In this document: in pieces, positions 1-8,880 of the stretch
Position numbering within the stretch: position 1 is the first letter of the stretch
How the letters are laid out: each line of letters begins with the position of its first letter
Source of the DNA: an uncultured Bacteroidales bacterium
GTDB taxonomy: Bacteria > Bacteroidota > Bacteroidia > Bacteroidales > UBA932
Direction: 5' to 3'
NCBI GenBank assembly: GCA_946530505.1
Contig: CAMNAD010000031.1
Span: forward strand, 1-13,534
DNA: 13,534 nucleotides
The notes under the pieces: generated by a model
Told to the model about the DNA's origin: nothing
Database searches by the model: none
Seen by the model: only the letters and a program-made list of their open reading frames with translations
Translations under genes and position numbers: made by a program

Positions 1-2484
1 ATACATACCTGTACGCTCGGGAATAACGGAAGCATGATACTTTGCAACCTCCCCTTCGAACGAAACGACATCGTACTGGATGCTCTCCTGAATATGAAGG
101 ACATTCTTCTTGTCGGCTACTGCCAGGATCATTTCTACACCTATATCCTCCGGACTCAATCCGGCGAGTCCTACGACCACCTCGCTGTCCAGCGGATTAT
201 CCTGCGAAAGGACATAAGAAGCGTTGGGAGCAGTGAACGACAGTACATTAATGGATGGCCAGGCTTCTTCCACCTTCTTCTTCCATGCGGCGATCTCGCG
301 GGCCTTTGCGCAATCGTTCGCCATCAGGGCGTTGAAGCGGTCGAACTGAGGCTGATAGTACTGCACGCAGTAGTCTTCCATCATGCGGTTGGTCGTGAAG
401 TTGCATGCGACCTGCGCGATGGTGTTGCGGATATATCCGAGCCACTCCGTGGAAATGCCGGTGCGGGCGTCCTTCTTGTAGTATGCCGGAGCGATTTCGT
501 TTTCTATGATGGCATAGATCTTTGCGGCGTCCAGTTCGTTCTGGTAGTTCTGGTCGTCGTAGGTCTTCTCGAGAGGCAGGGCCCAGCCGCAGCCTTCCTT
601 GTAGCCTTCCACCCACCATCCGTCGAGGACGGAGAAGTGCATCACGCCGTTCATGGCGGCCTTCTCGCCCGAGGTGCCGGAAGCTTCGAGAGGACGCGTA
701 GGATTGTTCAGCCACACGTCCACTCCCTGCACCAGCCTCTTTGCGAGGGAGATGTCGTATCCGGGCACGAAGATGATCTTGCCGAGGAACCTGTCCTGTT
801 TCGAGATGCTGATGATCTGGCGGATGAGGTCCTGGCCGGCATTGTCGGCAGGGTGAGCCTTGCCGGCAAAGATGAACTGAACCGGGTGCACAGGATCATT
901 GACAATTGCATCCAGGCGGTCCAGATCCGAGAAGAGCAGGGTCGCACGCTTATATGTTGCGAAACGGCGCGCGAAGCCTATCGTAAGGACATTCTCGCGC
1001 AGATTCTCCTTGATTCGGACTACCTCGCTGGGAGAATAATGGCTGCTGAGTTCAGGATTGGAAAGGCGGTCGTTAATAATGCGGATGAGTTCCTTCTTCA
1101 GGAGTTTCCTGGTGCCCCAGATTTCCTCGTCGGACACGTTGTATATGCCCTCGAAGCAGCGCTTGTCGTAATGGTGCGTCTGGAATTCCGGTCCGAACAC
1201 CTTGGCATGCACAGCCTTCCATTCCTTGGAAGCCCATGTGGGATAGTGGACGCCGTTGGTGACATAGCTGATATGGAGTTCTTCGGGGAGATAACCCTTG
1301 TACATGCCGGCGAATATGTCCTGGCTCACCTTGCCGTGGAGCATGGACACGCCGTTGACGTTCTGCGAGCAGTTGGCGGCCAGGATGCTCATGCTGAAGC
1401 GCTCGTTATGGTCGTCGACGTTGATCTTGCCGAGCCCGAGCAGGGTCTCCCAACTGATGCCGAAACGGGAAGGATAGTGCCCGAAATAGCGGGACATCAT
1501 GCCTTCGTCGAAGGCGTCGTGGCCTGCAGGAACGGGAGTATGGGTGGTGAACAGCCCGCTTGCGCGCACGAGTTCCATGGCTTCGCTGTAGTCCATCTTC
1601 TGCTCGTACATGTACTCGCGCAGACGCTCAAGGCCGATGAACGCGGCGTGCCCTTCGTTGGAATGATAGATGGTAGGATGCAGGCCGATGGCGCGCAGGG
1701 CGCGTATGCCGCCGATGCCGAGCAGGATTTCCTGCTTCAGACGGTTCTCCCAGTCTCCGCCGTAGAGCTGATATGTAACCTGGCGGTCTTCGGGAATATT
1801 GTCCTCGAAGTCTGTGTCGAGAAGGTAAAGGTCTGTGCGTCCCACGGCAACCTTCCAGATCCTGGCGTGAAGCTCGCGTCCGGGAAGCTGGCAGCTCACA
1901 GTAATCCACTTGCCGTCGGCGCCGGTAACGGGCTCGGCAGGGATCTTGAGGAAGTCCTGCGCATTGTATTCCGCCACCTGGTTGCCCTGCGGGGTGATTT
2001 TCTGGGTAAAATAGCCGTAACGGTAGAGGAGGCCCACTGCTACCATGTTGACGTTCATGTCGCTACTTTCCTTGAGGTAGTCGCCTGCAAGGATTCCGAG
2101 ACCTCCGGAATAAATCTGGAGCGATGAATCAAGGCCGTACTCCATGCAGAAGTAAGCAATGGAAGGATTTCCGCGTTTAGCCTTCTCCGCCATATAGGCA
2201 TTGAACTCGTCCATCACGGAGTGCAACTTTCCGAGGAATTCCCCGTCTTTCGACAGCTGCTTGTAACGCTTGAGCGACACGGTATCGAGGATCACCATGG
2301 GATTATGTCCCGACTGATGCCAGATATCCGGATCAACATATTTGAAGAGGGCCTTCGCGTTGTCGTTCCAGCACCACCATAAATTCTTGCACAGTTTTTC
2401 CAGTCCCTCGAGCTCACCGGGCAAGTGTCGTGTCACGCGTACGCTGGTCCAGCTGGGACTGCTGATCTCAATTCTTGGTTGCAT
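1..2484 (-). CDS. glgP: Alpha-glucan (glycogen) phosphorylase, GT35 with N-terminal DUF3417; 3' end outside window
   Basis: Cytoplasmic PLP-dependent enzyme that releases glucose-1-phosphate from the non-reducing ends of alpha-1,4-glucan. The frame is open for 828 codons from the ATG at 2484 to the left edge, so the C-terminus is missing; relatives are about 850 residues as I recall, so little is lost. Residues about 15-60 hold the DUF3417-type opening (LPGELEGLEKL, NLWWCWN, SGHNP). Further family signatures are SGGLGILAGDYLKE, HSNEGHAAF, TNGVHYPTW, FARRFATYKR and EASGTSGEKAAMNG. K608 in the last motif is the expected Schiff-base lysine for PLP. The start fits the short N-terminal extension of the family and overlaps the upstream GH57 stop by 17 nt, which suggests translational coupling. 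It is the last gene visible in the glycogen operon. The sequence shows the subfamily clearly; preference for glycogen over maltodextrin is inferred. Confidence 0.95.
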   Translation of the reverse strand, partial: MQPRIEISSPSWTSVRVTRHLPGELEGLEKLCKNLWWCWNDNAKALFKYVDPDIWHQSGHNPMVILDTVSLKRYKQLSKDGEFLGKLHSVMDEFNAYMAEKAKRGNPSIAYFCMEYGLDSSLQIYSGGLGILAGDYLKESSDMNVNMVAVGLLYRYGYFTQKITPQGNQVAEYNAQDFLKIPAEPVTGADGKWITVSCQLPGRELHARIWKVAVGRTDLYLLDTDFEDNIPEDRQVTYQLYGGDWENRLKQEILLGIGGIRALRAIGLHPTIYHSNEGHAAFIGLERLREYMYEQKMDYSEAMELVRASGLFTTHTPVPAGHDAFDEGMMSRYFGHYPSRFGISWETLLGLGKINVDDHNERFSMSILAANCSQNVNGVSMLHGKVSQDIFAGMYKGYLPEELHISYVTNGVHYPTWASKEWKAVHAKVFGPEFQTHHYDKRCFEGIYNVSDEEIWGTRKLLKKELIRIINDRLSNPELSSHYSPSEVVRIKENLRENVLTIGFARRFATYKRATLLFSDLDRLDAIVNDPVHPVQFIFAGKAHPADNAGQDLIRQIISISKQDRFLGKIIFVPGYDISLAKRLVQGVDVWLNNPTRPLEASGTSGEKAAMNGVMHFSVLDGWWVEGYKEGCGWALPLEKTYDDQNYQNELDAAKIYAIIENEIAPAYYKKDARTGISTEWLGYIRNTIAQVACNFTTNRMMEDYCVQYYQPQFDRFNALMANDCAKAREIAAWKKKVEEAWPSINVLSFTAPNASYVLSQDNPLDSEVVVGLAGLSPEDIGVEMILAVADKKNVLHIQESIQYDVVSFEGEVAKYHASVIPERTGMY

Positions 2485-3643
2485 ATTCGTCGTTTACTCT
2501 GATAATAAAATCACTCAATACGTTCATGTAGTTTATGAATGCCTCGTAAGGAGTGTCGTAGGGGTTAAAATACTTGTGCACGTCGCCGTCCGAGAAGAAC
2601 TTTGTGCACATATAATAGAAATGATCGCTCTCCTGAAGGCGTCCGAAATCGGCCCACAGGTCGGCATTGTCGATAATCGAAAGCTTTTCAACGAGAGAGT
2701 AGAGCTTGTTGAACGCATCCTGCTGGAGTTCGTTTCCGAGCCATGCTGTCACATCGCGTTCCTCGTCCGCCCAGGAGATGGGCTGAGGCACGCTGAGAGG
2801 TGCGACGGCCTTGAGTCTGGAAGCCGCCTCGGAAGGAGTCACGAACTTGATGCCGGCGGCGAGAGCCGCCTTGGGAAGGGCCTTCATGAATTCGAAGATG
2901 CCGGTTTCTGCGCTCTGATGCTCACCGAAGGTCTCATAATCCATGAACAGATTCACGATGTCGCCATCTTCGGCGTTTACTTTGGCCACGAACTGCTCCG
3001 CCGTAAGGCCGGAACCTGCAAAACGGAAAGCTATGTCGTCGCTGAGCATGTAATTGCGCAGCAGGAGTTTCTGGGAGGTCTTGATCTCGTTGGAATAAAT
3101 GTAATTGGGGCTCTTCCATCCCAGGATGTGGCGGGCGCCCTCGGTGAGTATGGTCTTGAAACCAAGGTCATATACCTGCTTTCCTATCGTGTTGGAATAG
3201 ATGAGCTCGGTGTTGCGGAAGGTGACCGGAGTCACTCCGAAATACTTCTCTATGGTAGCCTTGTGCTTGAGCACCTGGTGCTTGAACTCATTCTCGCTCT
3301 TCAGCGAAGAGAGGGAATGGTTGCAGGTCTCGCAGAGGAACTCGACGGCACCCGTGGCCGCAAGGGCGCGGAAACTGTCTATCACCTCGGGAGCATAGCG
3401 TTCGAACTGCTCGAGCGCACTTCCGGTGATGGAGAATGCCACCTTGAACTTGCCATCGCTTTCCTTGATGGCATCCAGCAGCAGCTTGTTCATCGGGATA
3501 TAGCACTTCTGGGCGATACGCCTCAGGATGGTGCGGTTCACGAAATCGTCGTAGTAATGCGAGTCCTTGCCGATATCGAAGAAACGGAAAACGCGAAGAC
3601 GGTCGGGCTGATGTATCTGGAAATAGAAACAAAGCTTTTTCAT
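2468..3643 (-). CDS. Glycoside hydrolase family 57 protein (alpha-amylase or 4-alpha-glucanotransferase type)
   Basis: A 391-residue protein with no signal peptide, so cytoplasmic. GH57 enzymes have a (beta/alpha)7 barrel and retain configuration while cutting or transferring alpha-1,4-glucan. The HQP motif of conserved region 1 is at residues 11-13. FRNTELIYS (142-150) supplies the expected nucleophile E146, and FMDYETFG (233-240) supplies the expected acid/base D235. TEGARHILGWKSPNY (168-181) and SWADEERDVTAWLGN in the C-terminal part match Bacteroides GH57 proteins as I remember them. The gene starts 3 nt after the upstream glycosyltransferase stop and its 3' end overlaps glgP. The role is probably trimming or disproportionation of glycogen or maltodextrin chains. 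The exact activity (hydrolase, glucanotransferase or branching) cannot be decided from sequence alone. Many Bacteroides relatives appear to lack catalytic residues; this copy keeps both. Confidence 0.9.
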   Translation of the reverse strand: MKKLCFYFQIHQPDRLRVFRFFDIGKDSHYYDDFVNRTILRRIAQKCYIPMNKLLLDAIKESDGKFKVAFSITGSALEQFERYAPEVIDSFRALAATGAVEFLCETCNHSLSSLKSENEFKHQVLKHKATIEKYFGVTPVTFRNTELIYSNTIGKQVYDLGFKTILTEGARHILGWKSPNYIYSNEIKTSQKLLLRNYMLSDDIAFRFAGSGLTAEQFVAKVNAEDGDIVNLFMDYETFGEHQSAETGIFEFMKALPKAALAAGIKFVTPSEAASRLKAVAPLSVPQPISWADEERDVTAWLGNELQQDAFNKLYSLVEKLSIIDNADLWADFGRLQESDHFYYMCTKFFSDGDVHKYFNPYDTPYEAFINYMNVLSDFIIRVNDEYATKN

Positions 3644-3646
3644 AAG

Positions 3647-4939
3647 CTACTGATTTAAAACGGATTCATAAACTTTCTTGAGTTTGGCGGTGGCGTTGTT
3701 CCACTTCAACTCATTCACTTCGTCGAAGCCCTGTGCAGCAGCGAAGCGGGACAGGGCGGGATAAGTAAGCAAAGCGTAGATGTCGTCCGCCATGGCGTCG
3801 ACATCCCAGAAATCGACCTTCAGCGCATATTTGAGCACCTCGGCCGCGCCGCTTTGATGCGAGATGATGGAGGGGACGCCGGTGCGCATGGCCTCGAGAG
3901 GAGAGATTCCGAAGGGTTCGGACACCGACGGCATTATATAAACATCCGAAAGCGCGAACATCTTCTGCACATCGGTTCCGCGGAGGAAGCCGGTAAAGTG
4001 GAAGCGATCGGAGATACCCAGCCTGGCCACCATACGGATGGCCCTGTTCATCATATCACCGCTGCCGGCCATCACGAAACGCACGCCTTTCGTGCGCTTG
4101 AGCACCTTGGCGGCTGCCTCTATGAAGTACTCAGGCCCTTTCTGGAAGGTGATGCGTCCGAGGAAGGTAACTACCTTGTCGCGCACTCCCCGCTCGACTT
4201 CGATATTCTCCCTGCCGCTGAAATCCACGGCGTTATGCACGGTCACGACCTTCGAAGGATCTATACCGTACTTGTTGATGACTATGTTGCGCGTAAGGTC
4301 GCTGACTGTCACCACCCTGTCGGCGGCCTCCATCCCGCGGCGCTCTATCGCATATACGCGGGAGTCGACCATGTCGTCGGTGCCACGGTCGAAAGAGGTG
4401 GCGTGGACATGCACTACCAGAGGCTTTCCGGTGAGTTCCTTCGCGGCGATTCCGGCAAGATAGGTCAGCCAGTCGTGAGCGTGGATGATGTCGAATTCAT
4501 CCTTGTGCTGCATGGCGATGGTGCCGCCGACCATGGCATAACGGGCCACCTCCTCGAGAAGGTTCGCACCGTATTTCCCGGAAAACTTGTATTTCTGCCC
4601 GAAACTGATGCGGAAGTCCTTCACCTGACGGGCGCGCTCATCCTCTACTATCTTCGAGAACTCCTCGGGATCGGCGTAAGGGATGAGGTTCGAGTCTATA
4701 TGGATGAACTTGACCTTGTCGAGGAATTCATCGACGCTGTTCGTGAAATTCTCGACGGCGACATCGCTTGCATTAATAATGCGAGTGGCGCTCTGGTCTT
4801 CATCTCCACTGGCAGAAGGCATTACGAAGATGCTCTCTACTCCATTATAAGCAAGGCCCTTGACTATTCCTTCGCAGGCCGTACCGAGCCCTCCCGCGAT
4901 ATGCGGAGGAAACTCCCATCCGAACATCAGGACTCTCAT
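3647..4939 (-). CDS. GT-B fold glycosyltransferase (GT4/GT5-like), likely glycogen synthase
   Basis: A 430-residue cytoplasmic glycosyltransferase that probably lengthens alpha-1,4-glucan chains from a nucleotide-glucose donor. The N-terminal Rossmann half opens with MFGWEFPPHIAGGLGT; GGLG is at 16-19 and HAHDWLTYLAG at 153-163. The C-terminal donor-binding half has FLGRITFQKGPEY (259-271) and the EPFGISPLEA motif (341-350), giving the E-x7-E pair E341 and E349. The N-terminal loop lacks the KxGGLGDV form of classical GT5 GlgA, so GT4-like is the better family label. The start overlaps the debranching enzyme stop as ATGA, and the GH57 gene follows after 3 nt. The same trio of debranching enzyme, GT and GH57 is, from memory, conserved in Bacteroides. 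The donor (UDP-glucose or ADP-glucose) is not shown by the sequence; UDP-glucose use has been reported for glycogen synthesis in Prevotella. Confidence 0.88.
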   Translation of the reverse strand: MRVLMFGWEFPPHIAGGLGTACEGIVKGLAYNGVESIFVMPSASGDEDQSATRIINASDVAVENFTNSVDEFLDKVKFIHIDSNLIPYADPEEFSKIVEDERARQVKDFRISFGQKYKFSGKYGANLLEEVARYAMVGGTIAMQHKDEFDIIHAHDWLTYLAGIAAKELTGKPLVVHVHATSFDRGTDDMVDSRVYAIERRGMEAADRVVTVSDLTRNIVINKYGIDPSKVVTVHNAVDFSGRENIEVERGVRDKVVTFLGRITFQKGPEYFIEAAAKVLKRTKGVRFVMAGSGDMMNRAIRMVARLGISDRFHFTGFLRGTDVQKMFALSDVYIMPSVSEPFGISPLEAMRTGVPSIISHQSGAAEVLKYALKVDFWDVDAMADDIYALLTYPALSRFAAAQGFDEVNELKWNNATAKLKKVYESVLNQ

Positions 4940-6879
4940 TTATGATCCTCCCTGGAATTAAGTTCAGTAATATAGTTGACTGTCAGCAGGGCCGCCGTGC
5001 TCAGCGCGGACGCTATTGCTCCGTGAGGCTCCTGCGGCGGGTCTCCGTCGTAAAGTTCGCTGAATGCGACCACTCCGTGCTTGTTGAGGTCGTCGTAAAG
5101 GCCTTCGCACAACCATTCCGCCTTCTTGCGGAAGCTGGGGCCGATGATTCGGTAGCCGGCGGCGACATAGTACTCGAGCAGGAACGGGCGGGTGCTTCCC
5201 TGATGATATGCGAGATCGCGGTCCACCTGCGAACCCTCGTAGACATTCTTGTATTTGGGGTCGCGGGGCGAGAGTGTGCGTATGCCGCGCGATGTTTCAA
5301 GCTCGGCGGAAACCACCTTGAAGATGGCGGGATGAAGTTCCTCGTCCAGAGGGGAATTCTGCACCCATATCGCAATCAGCTGGTTCGGGCGCACATCCAT
5401 ATTCTGACCGTTGTTATCCACATAGTCCGCAAGGCAGCCGCGGCCTTCGTTCCAGAATGTCTTCTGATAGTTGGCCTTCACCAGGTCGCGGATTGCGCTC
5501 CATTCCTTGACGAAGGTGGAGGCAGTGCCGTACTTGCTTTCCATCTCCACGGCGAAGCAGATGCTGTTGTACCAGAGGGCGTTGGTTTCCACCTGATAGC
5601 CGGCGCGCTCGGTTACGGGCACTCCGTTGACATAGGCGTTCATCCAGCTCAGGGCGACATTTTCCATCTGGGCCCAGAGCAGTCCGTTGGGATGCATTGC
5701 GACCTCGCGCCTGCATCCGGGCAGGTAGCTCTCCAGGATACCCCGGACAATCACTCCATACTTCTTCCATACCTTCGCGGGAGAAGCCCCGAACATGATG
5801 TAGTGCTGCAGCACGGAAGCGAGCAGCAGAGGCGCCTCCACCTGGGTGGTGCGCCTGAACAGGCGTTCCTGTTCGTCGGCGATGAGATTGTCGAGGACCT
5901 CTTCGAAGGTCTTCGTGTCGCCGTTGGCGTAGAGGGTGAGTCCCGGCAGGGAGATGAGCGTCTCACGCAGGAGCCCGGTGTACATCCAGGAGAAGCCGGC
6001 GGTGATGCGCTTGCGGCCGTTATGATTGCAGATGAACAGGTTGGCCCAGCGTGCGAGCAGGTCGCGGTAGTTGGTGATGGTGGGAGCCTTGGCCACCGTC
6101 GAATTGAAGCTGCGCTTGAGCGTGGCCGGATTCTCTTCCTTGAGCGAAGCGGAAAGCACGATCGAATCTCCCGCCTTCATCGTCCCTTCGAAATATCCCG
6201 GCACGAAAAGATCTTCCCTGCAGTCGAATCCGCGGCGGTATTCGTCAGAATAGGTAATGCCATAATACCATTCAGGATTATGCTTGTATTGCATTCCGGC
6301 ATCCGAAGACTGCAGAACCAGATCCGGGAAGCCGCCGTACATACGGAACTTGGCTCCGTTGCTGACTGCAGCATAGCCCTGGTCGGCCGTATCGTTGCAA
6401 TTGGTGAGAGCGTGGATATTACGGAAGGCAAGGAAAGGTTTGAGCCGGACCACGGCTTTGGCCGGACATTCCAGAAGTTCGTACTTGATGAGCAGCTGGT
6501 CTTTTTCCGGATGCAACAGCAATGATTTGCGGAAGACTATATCGCCCACCTTGTAGGTAATGGATGGGATGGGGTCGGCGCTGAAATCGACCACATACTT
6601 GTGACCGCGTGGTTCATAAATATCCCCATAGCAGTGAATACCGAGATTGAACTGCTTGCCGTTGACTATAAAGGATTCATCGATCGCCGAAAGCAAAAGA
6701 TACTTGTCGCCTCCGAAACGGTCGAGGGTTACCGACAGCAATCCGTGATATCGGCGGGTATTGCAGGTGACTATGCTGGTATTACAGTAAGCGCCTGTCT
6801 TGTTCACACAGATAATCTCCCTCTTAAGCGAGTAGGACAGATTAACCAGTTCAGCTTTATTGAATTTTAAAAAAGCCAT
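4936..6879 (-). CDS. Glycogen debranching enzyme, amylo-alpha-1,6-glucosidase (GH133)
   Basis: A 647-residue cytoplasmic enzyme expected to remove alpha-1,6-linked glucose stubs at glycogen branch points. Residues about 15-260 form the bacterial GDE N-terminal beta domain, with the diagnostic NTRRYHGLL at 40-48 and GHKYVVDF at 92-99. The (alpha/alpha)6 GDE_C domain spans about 270-640: GFSWMYTGLLRETLISLPGL (295-314), VETNALWYN (430-438), VRPNQ (496-500), RGIRTLSPRDPKY (531-543), YHQGSTRPFL (558-567) and SELYDGDPP (607-615). E608 in the last motif is the likely general base. The position that I recall as the general-acid Asp (WGRDTFI in most relatives) is Glu306 here, and a usual WPW motif reads RPF. 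Activity therefore deserves a test. The gene begins 3 nt after glgB stops and ends in an ATGA overlap with the glycosyltransferase. Family assignment is secure; full activity is inferred. Confidence 0.92.
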   Translation of the reverse strand: MAFLKFNKAELVNLSYSLKREIICVNKTGAYCNTSIVTCNTRRYHGLLSVTLDRFGGDKYLLLSAIDESFIVNGKQFNLGIHCYGDIYEPRGHKYVVDFSADPIPSITYKVGDIVFRKSLLLHPEKDQLLIKYELLECPAKAVVRLKPFLAFRNIHALTNCNDTADQGYAAVSNGAKFRMYGGFPDLVLQSSDAGMQYKHNPEWYYGITYSDEYRRGFDCREDLFVPGYFEGTMKAGDSIVLSASLKEENPATLKRSFNSTVAKAPTITNYRDLLARWANLFICNHNGRKRITAGFSWMYTGLLRETLISLPGLTLYANGDTKTFEEVLDNLIADEQERLFRRTTQVEAPLLLASVLQHYIMFGASPAKVWKKYGVIVRGILESYLPGCRREVAMHPNGLLWAQMENVALSWMNAYVNGVPVTERAGYQVETNALWYNSICFAVEMESKYGTASTFVKEWSAIRDLVKANYQKTFWNEGRGCLADYVDNNGQNMDVRPNQLIAIWVQNSPLDEELHPAIFKVVSAELETSRGIRTLSPRDPKYKNVYEGSQVDRDLAYHQGSTRPFLLEYYVAAGYRIIGPSFRKKAEWLCEGLYDDLNKHGVVAFSELYDGDPPQEPHGAIASALSTAALLTVNYITELNSREDHK

Positions 6880-6882
6880 AAG

Positions 6883-8880
6883 CTATTTGATTTTCTTCAA
6901 CACCAATGCGCTCCTGCAAGGCAGATACAGATACAAAGTATGGTCAAACTCCTGATTGCCGTTGGGGCATCTCTTATCAACACTTGAATGCCTTTCTCCG
7001 GCAGCGAGTCTGCCCTGTCCGTTAAATCGCGGCTCATCGGAGCAGAACACCAGTTCGTATTCTCCTTCCGGAGCCGAGAATCCGTAATCTCCAATGGAGT
7101 TTACCGGGTTGAAATTCAGTGCAAAGATACAATTTTTCCGTAGGAAAACCAGTATCTGTTTCTGCTCATCTGCCGTCAACAGTACCGGAGGCTCGCTGAA
7201 CAGCCGGTTTTTACGGATGAAATGTATCATTTCACAGTCGAAATCCTCAAGTCCTTTGTAAAGAAGATCGGGGTTGTCGGCTATCGACCACAGGCGTCTG
7301 GCGTGAGCGAAACTCCATCCATTCCCTTCGCGTGGAAAGTCTATCCATTCGGGATGGCCGAATTCGTTGCCCATGAAATTAAGATATCCGTTACCTGCAG
7401 TGGCAGCAGTAACCAGACGTATCATCTTGTGCAGGGCCACTCCCCTCTCCACGGTCAGATTCTGCCTGCCCTTGTCCATAGAGAAGTACATCTCCTTGTC
7501 CACGAGACGGAAGATGATGGTCTTGTCGCCGACCAGTGCCTGGTCGTGACACTCTGCATAGCTGACGGTCTTTTCGTCCGCGCGCTTGTTCGTTAGTTCA
7601 TACCAGATTTCGCCCGGGCTCCACTGTTCGTCCGTCTTCTCTTTGATCCACTTGATCCAGTGGTCCGCGATCCCCATTGCCATACGGAAATCGAAGCCCA
7701 CTCCTCCTGCCTCCTGAGAGGCAGCGAGACCGGGCATTCCGCTGACATCTTCTGCGATTGTGATTGCTTCGGGATCAATCTCGTGGACGAGGCGGTTTGC
7801 AAGTCCGAGATAAGCAACGGCATTTTCGTCGACTCCATTCCCAAAATAAATCTCATAATTGCCGAAATCGGTTCCAAGACCATGGTCCCAATAGAGCATG
7901 GAGGTGACGCCGTCGAAACGGAATCCGTCAAGATGATACTCCTCCATCCAGTATTTGCAGTTGGAGAGCAAGAAGTACTTCACTGCATCTTTGCCGTAAT
8001 CAAAGCACCTGGAGCCCCAGGCGGGATGATGTCCGGCGGCACCCGGATAGAAATAGAGGTCTTCCCTGCCGTCGAAGCGCCCCAGTCCCTCGATTTCGTT
8101 GGAGACTGCGTGGGAATGGACTATATCCATAATCACGGCGATTCCAAGCGCATGCGCTTCGTCCACCAGATGCTTGAACTGCTCCGGGGTACCGAAGCGG
8201 GAACTGAGCGCGAAGAAATTGCTGACCTGATATCCGAAAGAACCATAATAGGGATGCTCCTGCAAGGCCATTATCTGAAGGGTGTCGTACCCGAGCCGGT
8301 GCACGCGCGGCAGGACCTGCATCCGGAAATCATCGAAGCTCGCCACCTTCTCCTGCTCGGAACTCATGCCGATATGGCACTCATAAATAAGGGGATTGGA
8401 GCGTTTCCCGGGTTTCTTATGTTTCCATTCGTAGGGAGCCGTATCCCACACCTGGGCGCTGAACACTTTGGTATCCGGATCCTGCACCACTCTGGTCGAA
8501 TATGCGGGAAGACGTTCTGCGCCACCGCCGGGCCACTCCACGAACAGTTTGTAGAGTTCGCCGTGGCGGAGGAACATGGCAGGGAGGCGGATCTCCCAGT
8601 CGCCATTGCCGCAGGGGCTGAGTGCCCAGGCATCAGCTTTTTTCCAGTTGTTGAATTCCCCTATGAGCCATATCCGTGTAGCATTGGGTGCCCATTCACG
8701 GAACACCCATCCGTCTTCCGTTTTATGCAGGCCGTAATACAGATGATTGTTCACTCCGTCCGAAAGCCTTGCATGATTGCCCTTGATATGGGCTGATTCA
8801 GCATCCAACCGGCTGCACCTTGCATCGATTGCGGGCTTGAAAGGCTCAAGCCACGGGTCGGTTTCGTATATCTTCTTCAT
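6883..8880 (-). CDS. glgB: 1,4-alpha-glucan branching enzyme (GH13, GH13_8-like with CBM48)
   Basis: Forms alpha-1,6 branches in glycogen by cutting an alpha-1,4 chain and transferring it. The 665-residue protein has an N-terminal CBM48 module (about 45-145: FREWAPNATRIWLIGEFNNW), a catalytic barrel and a C-terminal beta domain. The four GH13 regions are complete: MDIVHSH (251-257), DGFRFDGVTSMLY with nucleophile D323, TIAEDVSG with acid/base E377, and CHDQALVGDKT with D446 as transition-state stabiliser. NFMGNEFGHPEW (501-512) is typical of branching enzymes. Wording of these motifs is closer to the eukaryote-like GH13_8 group than to the E. coli GH13_9 group. The start codon overlaps the xseB stop as ATGA, so translation of glgB probably depends on ribosomes leaving xseB. 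The debranching enzyme follows after 3 nt. Nothing in the catalytic core looks damaged. Confidence 0.96.
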   Translation of the reverse strand: MKKIYETDPWLEPFKPAIDARCSRLDAESAHIKGNHARLSDGVNNHLYYGLHKTEDGWVFREWAPNATRIWLIGEFNNWKKADAWALSPCGNGDWEIRLPAMFLRHGELYKLFVEWPGGGAERLPAYSTRVVQDPDTKVFSAQVWDTAPYEWKHKKPGKRSNPLIYECHIGMSSEQEKVASFDDFRMQVLPRVHRLGYDTLQIMALQEHPYYGSFGYQVSNFFALSSRFGTPEQFKHLVDEAHALGIAVIMDIVHSHAVSNEIEGLGRFDGREDLYFYPGAAGHHPAWGSRCFDYGKDAVKYFLLSNCKYWMEEYHLDGFRFDGVTSMLYWDHGLGTDFGNYEIYFGNGVDENAVAYLGLANRLVHEIDPEAITIAEDVSGMPGLAASQEAGGVGFDFRMAMGIADHWIKWIKEKTDEQWSPGEIWYELTNKRADEKTVSYAECHDQALVGDKTIIFRLVDKEMYFSMDKGRQNLTVERGVALHKMIRLVTAATAGNGYLNFMGNEFGHPEWIDFPREGNGWSFAHARRLWSIADNPDLLYKGLEDFDCEMIHFIRKNRLFSEPPVLLTADEQKQILVFLRKNCIFALNFNPVNSIGDYGFSAPEGEYELVFCSDEPRFNGQGRLAAGERHSSVDKRCPNGNQEFDHTLYLYLPCRSALVLKKIK

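Noticed and set aside
34..2127. A 697-codon open frame on the plus strand
   Set aside because: It lies antisense to the glgP reading frame, which has full phosphorylase motifs. Its translation shows no family signature; it arises from codon use on the coding strand.
4942..6525. A 527-codon open frame on the plus strand, with similar long frames opposite GH57 and the glycosyltransferase
   Set aside because: All mirror well-supported minus-strand genes and their translations lack recognisable domains.
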